From Heliocybe sulcata (taxonomy: Eukaryota; Basidiomycota; Agaricomycetes; Gloeophyllales; Gloeophyllaceae): a stretch of 64,000 nucleotides of DNA. A program made the position numbers and the translations under genes. Location: the NCBI GenBank assembly GCA_004369045.1, contig ML213509.1, positions 564,858 through 628,857 on the forward strand. Direction: 5' to 3'. The notes beneath the pieces are model-generated. The model was not told the DNA's origin and did no database searches. It saw only the letters and a list, made by a program, of their open reading frames with translations. Below, in pieces: positions 59,026-64,000 of this stretch (position 1 is its first letter; each line of letters starts with the position of its first letter).

Positions 59026-62000
59026 ATGAGCGAGAACAATCAGCTACCGCCTGTGGACATTCCGCATTTCCTCCAGAATCTCATACGTGCATTTGTGGCA
59101 CAAGTACCCCCTCCCCAATCCCAGAATGATCAGCCACAACCCGAAGGTCCTCATCCTGACCCAGACATGCCCCCACTGGAGCCCATAGGTCGCCCCGCCT
59201 TTGGCCCGCCAGCACCTGTGGCGGAAGACCGCGAGATGATACCTATCGAACGACTAGAGGGAAGTTCAGGCGCTTCTGCCGCAAGTACCAATGCGCAGTT
59301 AGAGGTGGCGGGCCGCGAGATGACACCAGCGGAGGGGGTTGCCTTCCCTTCACCAGGCGAGCCCGTGACGCCGCCACGGCCAACTGTACCAAGTGAGTAC
59401 CCGTCTACTGCAACGTCGCGTGCAAGCCGATGTGCTAACATAGATATAGCCAATATAGTTCCGAACTACCATCCGTGGACTCCGCGTCCTGATTCTGATA
59501 CGACCAGCATGCCCTCATTACAGTCAGTCTCCGATTCCTCTGATTCAGACATGTCAGACAGCACCTCTGCTCGTGATATCCGCGAAGTAGAGATGATGGA
59601 CGTTACCCAAGCTGTCGAGAACGACGACGACAGCAATTGGACTGACGTCTCGTCTGACAGTCTATTTCCTCCTCATCCGGAGCGTCTCGCGGGTCCAAGA
59701 GGTCCTAATCGCCGTGTTCGGGTCGAGGAGGTCGCGGATGAAGAGGACCGCCCGCGATCACGCCAGCGAACAACAGGCCCTGCTGCAGCGAATTCTCAGA
59801 GTCAAGATGGCATCCAGGGCCAAGCTCCGCGGCCCCCGGAGGACCCACTAAGACCAAGACCCACTCGTGGGGCACCTGGTCTGTCCTTCATCCCTATCGG
59901 CACGATTGTGCCGCTCCGCCCTGCTAATTCGTTCAATCCAGGAATGGGCATCGCCTTTACCATGACCGTCAACGGTGCTCCCGTGGGCGGTGTTCCGTTC
60001 GGGCAGCCGTTTGGGACCGGCCAACAACACCAACCTCAAGGTGCTGAAGCTAACGCTGAGGCCAACGGCGATGCCAATGGCAATGCGCACCCACATGCCC
60101 ACCACCATCACCAGCCCATCAATCCATTTGAATTCTTCACCCTGCTCGCACCTCCTGATCTCAACCCTGACTTCCTCAATTTCATGGGTAACTTCGGCGT
60201 ACAGGAAGAGCAAGATGATCCTGAGCGGGCGAAGAAGTTGGTAGATGGTCTGGAGACTGTCCCAGCAGGCCTTGTGAAGCGGATGGAAAGGGTAGGAGGA
60301 GCACCCGGCGCGCACCTCGACGATGCCAGCAGTGCGAGCGCGGGTGGCGATGCTCCCGGATGCGCTATCTGCTGGGACAAGCTCCTACCCGACGTGACTG
60401 ACGAGGCTGCAGTTCCGACCGGCGTGGACGAGTCAGCGTCCTCTGCTGATGACAGGATCGTGTCGTTACCCTGCGCGCACGTCTTCCATGCTGCATGTCT
60501 TATTCCTTGGTTTTCGAGACCGAGACATACAACGTGCCCGACATGCCGATTCAATGTTGATCCCGAGAACCTGACTTATGTGCGGAGGCCTCGTCGCCGA
60601 CCAACACCGCAAGCTGAAACTGCTGCTGGACAACCGAACGGCGCTACTCCTACTGCGCAGCCCGAGGCTGTCGTATCGGACGCACCACCGCCACGAGCTG
60701 AAATGAATACCCCTGCTGAGCCTGGCAACCCACCACCCGCGCAGCCTCAGCCTGCTGCTGAAGCCCAACCTCACGCTCCTGGTCCCAACCCGAGACCCGC
60801 TCCTCGCTTCTTTGTGCAACCCATGGTGACTGTAGACTTCAATATGGAGTTCGGAGCTCCGGGACAGGAGCCCCGTACGTTTAACTTCAGGCATGGACCT
60901 GAAGCAGCCAATGGGATGAACCCAGATCTATTCCCAACGCTCCCCTTCCCTTTCCCATTTGCGCAACCTGCTCAGAACCAGGCCGATGCTCAGCCCACGC
61001 AGCCGCCGGTTCACGGACCCGAGCCGCCTCAGCCGCAGCCACAGCCGCAAGCGCAAGCAGAACCACAGACGGGCAACTGGACAGACCCAGCTCCATTCCC
61101 AACGCTCCCCTTCCCGTTTGTGCCAGCTGCTCAGAACCAGGCCGGTGGTCAGCCCACGCAGCCACCGGTTTACAGACCCCAGCAGGCTCAGCCTCAGCCT
61201 CAGCCGCAACAGCAACCACAACCACAGACGGCCAATGAGACAGACCCAGCTATATTACCATCGTTTCCCTTCCCCTTCCCATTTGCGCAAGCTGCTCAGA
61301 ATCAGGCCGGTGGTCAGCCCGCGCAGCCGCCGGTTTACGGACCCGAACCCCCTCAGCCTCAGCCGCAACAGCAACCACAACCACAGACGCAAGGTGCAGC
61401 TGGTCCGCCACCGACTGGCAATCAGGATCCGGCTGCGTGGTTGCAGTGGATGGTTGATCAAGCGTTCCGGGGAGTCGTCGGTGAACCTCATCCGCAACGG
61501 CAAGGTCCCCAACCTGAGCCGCAACAAGGTCCCCAGCCGCAACAAGGCGCTCAGCCGCAACCCCAAGGTCACCCCCCCAACCACGGACCGCAAGTCTTCT
61601 TCGGTCCGCCGCCGCCAGGATTCGACATGGGTGCGTTCGGGCCCATGCCCATCCCAATGCCTGGCCGAGGTGCCAGTCGGCCACGGGAGAAGAAGGAGTG
61701 GACACCACCGCCTCCACCGGGCCCGACGCTCCGTCAGCGCGTTGAACAGAGAGAACGGGAGGCGGGTCTGCGGTGCGACGATGTCAGCTGTGGCCTCGGG
61801 CCTACTGACGAGGATCCCATTCCTTGCATCGACGTTGCGAGCCTGAGGCAACTGCATATCCGGCCGAAGGGCTCGATGGCGGATGTGGATGCGCGGGTGT
61901 GTGCGCATAAGTTCCATCCTTCGTGTTTGGTCACTGCGGAGAGGGTGGCAGGGTGGGGAGAAAAGATGGAGGATGATGTGAAGGAGGAGAAGATGCCTGA

Positions 62001-62091
62001 TGAGGAGGTGGAGGTGTCGTGCCCCATATGCAGGGCTGTGGGCGTTGTGAGCGGGGCGGATTGGGAGGAAGGTGCGAACGCCATGGTATAG
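59026..62091 (+). CDS. Large RING E3 ubiquitin ligase with Pro/Gln-rich repeats and a second C-terminal RING-like motif
   Basis: Starts MSENNQLPPVDIPHFLQNLI at the ATG 59026 and runs about 1,000 residues. The N-terminal third is acidic and Pro/Ser-rich. Around residue 445 a RING-H2 finger is complete: CAICWDKLLPDVTDEAAVPT, then SLPCAHVFHAACLIPWFSRP and TTCPTCRFNVDPEN. Next is a Pro/Gln-rich block with three tandem units of 53-55 residues (60916-61395), each with an FPFPF-type motif, AAQNQAGGQP and a PQPQPQ run. Near the C-terminus a Cys/His set (LRCDDVSCGLGPTDEDPIPC, then VCAHKFHPSCLV and VSCPICRAVG) looks like a second, elongated RING. A 57-base in-frame intron probably lies at 59393-59449. 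Substrate and partners are unknown. The frame is otherwise unbroken. Confidence 0.85.
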   Translation: MSENNQLPPVDIPHFLQNLIRAFVAQVPPPQSQNDQPQPEGPHPDPDMPPLEPIGRPAFGPPAPVAEDREMIPIERLEGSSGASAASTNAQLEVAGREMTPAEGVAFPSPGEPVTPPRPTVPSEYPSTATSRASRCANIDIANIVPNYHPWTPRPDSDTTSMPSLQSVSDSSDSDMSDSTSARDIREVEMMDVTQAVENDDDSNWTDVSSDSLFPPHPERLAGPRGPNRRVRVEEVADEEDRPRSRQRTTGPAAANSQSQDGIQGQAPRPPEDPLRPRPTRGAPGLSFIPIGTIVPLRPANSFNPGMGIAFTMTVNGAPVGGVPFGQPFGTGQQHQPQGAEANAEANGDANGNAHPHAHHHHQPINPFEFFTLLAPPDLNPDFLNFMGNFGVQEEQDDPERAKKLVDGLETVPAGLVKRMERVGGAPGAHLDDASSASAGGDAPGCAICWDKLLPDVTDEAAVPTGVDESASSADDRIVSLPCAHVFHAACLIPWFSRPRHTTCPTCRFNVDPENLTYVRRPRRRPTPQAETAAGQPNGATPTAQPEAVVSDAPPPRAEMNTPAEPGNPPPAQPQPAAEAQPHAPGPNPRPAPRFFVQPMVTVDFNMEFGAPGQEPRTFNFRHGPEAANGMNPDLFPTLPFPFPFAQPAQNQADAQPTQPPVHGPEPPQPQPQPQAQAEPQTGNWTDPAPFPTLPFPFVPAAQNQAGGQPTQPPVYRPQQAQPQPQPQQQPQPQTANETDPAILPSFPFPFPFAQAAQNQAGGQPAQPPVYGPEPPQPQPQQQPQPQTQGAAGPPPTGNQDPAAWLQWMVDQAFRGVVGEPHPQRQGPQPEPQQGPQPQQGAQPQPQGHPPNHGPQVFFGPPPPGFDMGAFGPMPIPMPGRGASRPREKKEWTPPPPPGPTLRQRVEQREREAGLRCDDVSCGLGPTDEDPIPCIDVASLRQLHIRPKGSMADVDARVCAHKFHPSCLVTAERVAGWGEKMEDDVKEEKMPDEEVEVSCPICRAVGVVSGADWEEGANAMV
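59393..59449 (+). other. Probable 57-base intron inside the RING gene, frame-neutral
   Basis: Begins GTGAGTAC, has the branch-like sequence TGCTAAC, and ends ATATAG. Length is a multiple of three and it has no stop codon, so retention would add 19 residues without changing frame. Removal joins PT to NIVPNYHPW. Confidence 0.7.
60916..61395 (+). repeat. Three tandem coding repeats of 159-165 bases in the RING gene
   Basis: Unit starts align at 60916, 61081 and 61240. Each encodes a segment with an FPFPF-type core, AAQNQ(A) and a terminal PQPQ run. Copies differ at many positions, so the array is not recent. It is a low-complexity region where length variation between strains would be expected. 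Confidence 0.8.
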
Positions 62092-62877
62092 CTGCTCGTG
62101 CTGTGGACTATTTATTCTTTTGCTGTACTCGTCCTGCTCGTCTTGTGAGTTTTGCTCTAATACTCTCTTCGTTACTTTCCCTCACTTCTCATTCATAGAC
62201 TGCTAGTTATTCGCATCGCATCGTATGTTGGTCAATCTACACAAGCACGATTCTCTTGTCTCCGATGTACTAATAGACTGTTAATGCGCCGTGATGGGCA
62301 TGTATTGTAGATCTAATATAATATGCAACAGGAGTGTATGAAATGAAATTGTTCTTGATCATGTCAGACATATACTCCCAGTCCCCGCTCGGGACAGTCT
62401 CGAAATTTGGGGCCCCGGTGATGCGACAGCCGACGTGAAATTGGCCGAGTCCCTTCGAAGAATTGATCCGCTCGAGGACTCGATCAGTGAGTGTATCCGC
62501 TATCACGGGGTCGAGAAAGCTCTGGCAGGCTCGCTGCGCTCAACAGGCGGGCCGCCATCAATCCTCGAGAGTATTCGCGTAATTTGGTGGATTTTATGGA
62601 CTGAGTCGCCTGCGATGTCGTGCTCGACGATGTGGACACCGTCGAAGGACTTGAGGTGGGTGCCCTGAACGATAACGAGCAACGTGGACGAGATAGCCGA
62701 GACAAACAAGCCGATTTGCCACTCGATCGAGGGTGGCTCTGGATCGGCGGACCGGTCCGCTCCGTACTGGCAAGTATCTATGAAGACATCACCGCCGGAT
62801 GCACTCATAAAAGGCTGGCCAGCCTGCGGCCATATCAATCTTTTCCGTCGACAGCGGCGACGACGACAACCAGCAAT
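62092..62877. other. Interval between RING gene and GUT2, possible small minus-strand gene
   Basis: About 790 bases. A minus-strand candidate starts at the ATG 62806-62808 ([20 protein letters not shown]), continues [20 protein letters not shown], which is membrane-helix-like, and after a probable intron reads FLDPVIADTLTDRVLERINS, then GQFHVGCRITGAPNFETVPS, ending near 62270. I recognise no family. Its start would sit only about 70 bases from the GUT2 start. Confidence 0.35.
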
Positions 62878-64000
62878 ATGCTTCGACGAAACCTTTTGAA
62901 CCGTAGGGCGCTGGCGGCTGCATCCGGTGCAGCGGTGGCCACCGTCGGCGGCGGGTACTACTTCTTGAACTCTGGGCCAGCTTATCCAGATACGACGAGG
63001 GAGACGAGGAGGCCGCCACCACCATGGCTGCCACCATCGAGAGAGGCGATGTTGAACAGCCTGAAGACGGGCGGCGAAGAGGGCGAGTTTGATCTCCTGA
63101 TTGTCGGAGGAGGCGCTACGGGAGCGGGAGTCGCGGTAGATGCTGCGACTAGGGGCCTGAATGTCGCTTTGGTCGAAAGGGACGACTTTTCCTCCGGTAA
63201 GTGATTCGTGTTTCGAATGCTTTCTGTGCCTTTCGCACGGGATCTTGGTATTTTGTGCACTGTGGACAGTCGGACGGGTTAAAGTGCGGTATCCCATACT
63301 CCCAGAGATGTCAGCGCCCGGTGCATGGAACGGAGGAACTCAGCTCCGCACATCTCCTCTACGCTTCCTCTGTCATACGGGATCAGTGCCCATCGTCCCG
63401 ACATCGCTTTCTTGGATCCGGAGCTGGCGAATGCACTTCTATCATTGCGAGAAGAGAAGTGCAGCGGGATCAGCTCATGCGGAGATGGTATCTCAGGACG
63501 TGTGAGTCCGATTACTGACCCGTGTCTGCTCCCACACATCCTAATATCGTTTTATTAAATATCAGCACTCGGAAGGACGAAAATACCCCATATCCCGTGA
63601 GGGAACATCAGTCCCAATCCTACCTAATCTCCTTGGACTTGCGGAATACGCGGTGCCTGCCCAAGAGGCGGTTCAATCCTGGTCCTTCATCTCCTTCTGG
63701 CAAGGCACTTGCACTCGACGGTGACGCAGAGACATGATAGCCTTCGCTGCAACATCCAGAGCCGAACTGCGATCTCGCAGGAACATCACCCGCACCTGTC
63801 GCTGAATAACCAATGTACCCCGCGTTCCGACTGTCCAGTCTCGATTTACTTTCAGCCCCTTTGAACTTCACAAGTGAAACGAGAGAAACTGACCGTTTGC
63901 ACCACGAACAGGCACATCGTCAAAGTCGACAAAACTCGTACATGGAGGCGTGCGGTACCTTCAGAAGGCGGTCATGGAACTCGACTATGAGCAGTACAAG
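62878..64000 (+). CDS. GUT2: Mitochondrial FAD-dependent glycerol-3-phosphate dehydrogenase, 5' part
   Basis: Inner-membrane enzyme that oxidises glycerol-3-phosphate to dihydroxyacetone phosphate and reduces ubiquinone; it is one half of the glycerophosphate shuttle. The ATG at 62878-62880 starts [20 protein letters not shown], a presequence followed by a hydrophobic stretch ([13 protein letters not shown]). The FAD-binding fold reads [20 protein letters not shown] then [17 protein letters not shown], with the GxGxxG-type loop and the Glu that binds ribose. The next exon gives [20 protein letters not shown] and MELDYEQYK, which continues past the window end. The joins are exact across a 715-base intron (63197-63911). 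The gene is cut off by the window edge. Confidence 0.94.
63197..63911 (+). other. Unusually long intron in GUT2
   Basis: Starts GTAAGTG and ends CGAACAG, joining TCCTCCG to GCACATCG so that the FAD-domain reading continues with no residue missing. At 715 bases it is about ten times the usual intron size here. Open frames on both strands (for example 63325-63558 +, 63279-63539 -) show no known domain. Confidence 0.8.

Noticed and set aside
60959-61846. A 295-codon frame rich in Arg/Ser/Pro in the RING gene
   Set aside because: It is a frame-shifted shadow of the Pro/Gln repeat.
1-64000. CRISPR arrays, rRNA genes, transposases, reverse transcriptase and viral-type genes
   Set aside because: No repeat-spacer pattern, rRNA-like sequence or motif of these enzymes was seen on either strand.

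Overview
This is a nuclear segment from a filamentous basidiomycete, most likely an Agaricomycete. Most genes are broken by short GT-AG introns of about 50-70 bases, intergenic gaps are small, and nearly every recognisable product is a fungal type: a fungal phytochrome hybrid kinase, alternative oxidase, a Dsc3 ubiquitin-ligase subunit, a Zn(II)2Cys6 regulator and a Spo71-like PH protein. I saw no transposon, virus-derived element, CRISPR array, rRNA gene or convincing tRNA gene. Assignments come from reading translated exons and splice joins by eye; no database search was possible.

Layout. 0.3-6.1 kb (-): a full phytochrome photoreceptor with PAS-GAF-PHY, histidine kinase and receiver modules. 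8.2-9.6 kb (-): an ABHD12-like serine hydrolase, divergent from a Ypk1/Gad8-type AGC kinase at 10.6-12.5 kb. 13.0-14.4 kb: a single-exon G-patch protein. 15.5-17.2 kb: mitochondrial alternative oxidase. 17.6-21.0 kb: a Spo71-like PH protein. Then compact divergent pairs follow: mitochondrial uS12 / Nse2 SUMO ligase (21.2-23.3 kb) and prohibitin-2 / PQ-loop transporter (23.6-26.4 kb). 27.1-29.1 kb holds an F-box protein.

The accessory-looking part is 29.5-36.5 kb. Three head-to-tail paralogues of an uncharacterised fungal family share four exons, an N-terminal PPPY motif and a Ser/Glu plus Arg/Lys tail. A seven-helix membrane protein follows. 37.9-42.1 kb is a large importin-7/8-type karyopherin. 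KIN17 and Dsc3 form another divergent pair (42.6-45.0 kb). An unknown protein (45.5-46.4 kb), the actin-related protein Arp6, a TANGO2/NRDE protein and a Zn(II)2Cys6 regulator fill 45.5-51.9 kb.

51.9-55.1 kb has coding-like fragments that I could not assemble into a gene. 55.2-57.4 kb encodes a base-exchange (animal-type) phosphatidylserine synthase. 59.0-62.1 kb encodes a Pro/Gln-rich RING protein. The window ends inside a mitochondrial FAD glycerol-3-phosphate dehydrogenase, whose first intron is unusually long.

Several genes converge on mitochondria: AOX and GUT2 both feed or drain the ubiquinone pool, and PHB2 and uS12m act in inner-membrane and ribosome biogenesis. They are dispersed among unrelated genes and nothing suggests a cluster. 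The best candidate for something undescribed is the tandem PPPY family at 29.5-34.7 kb.
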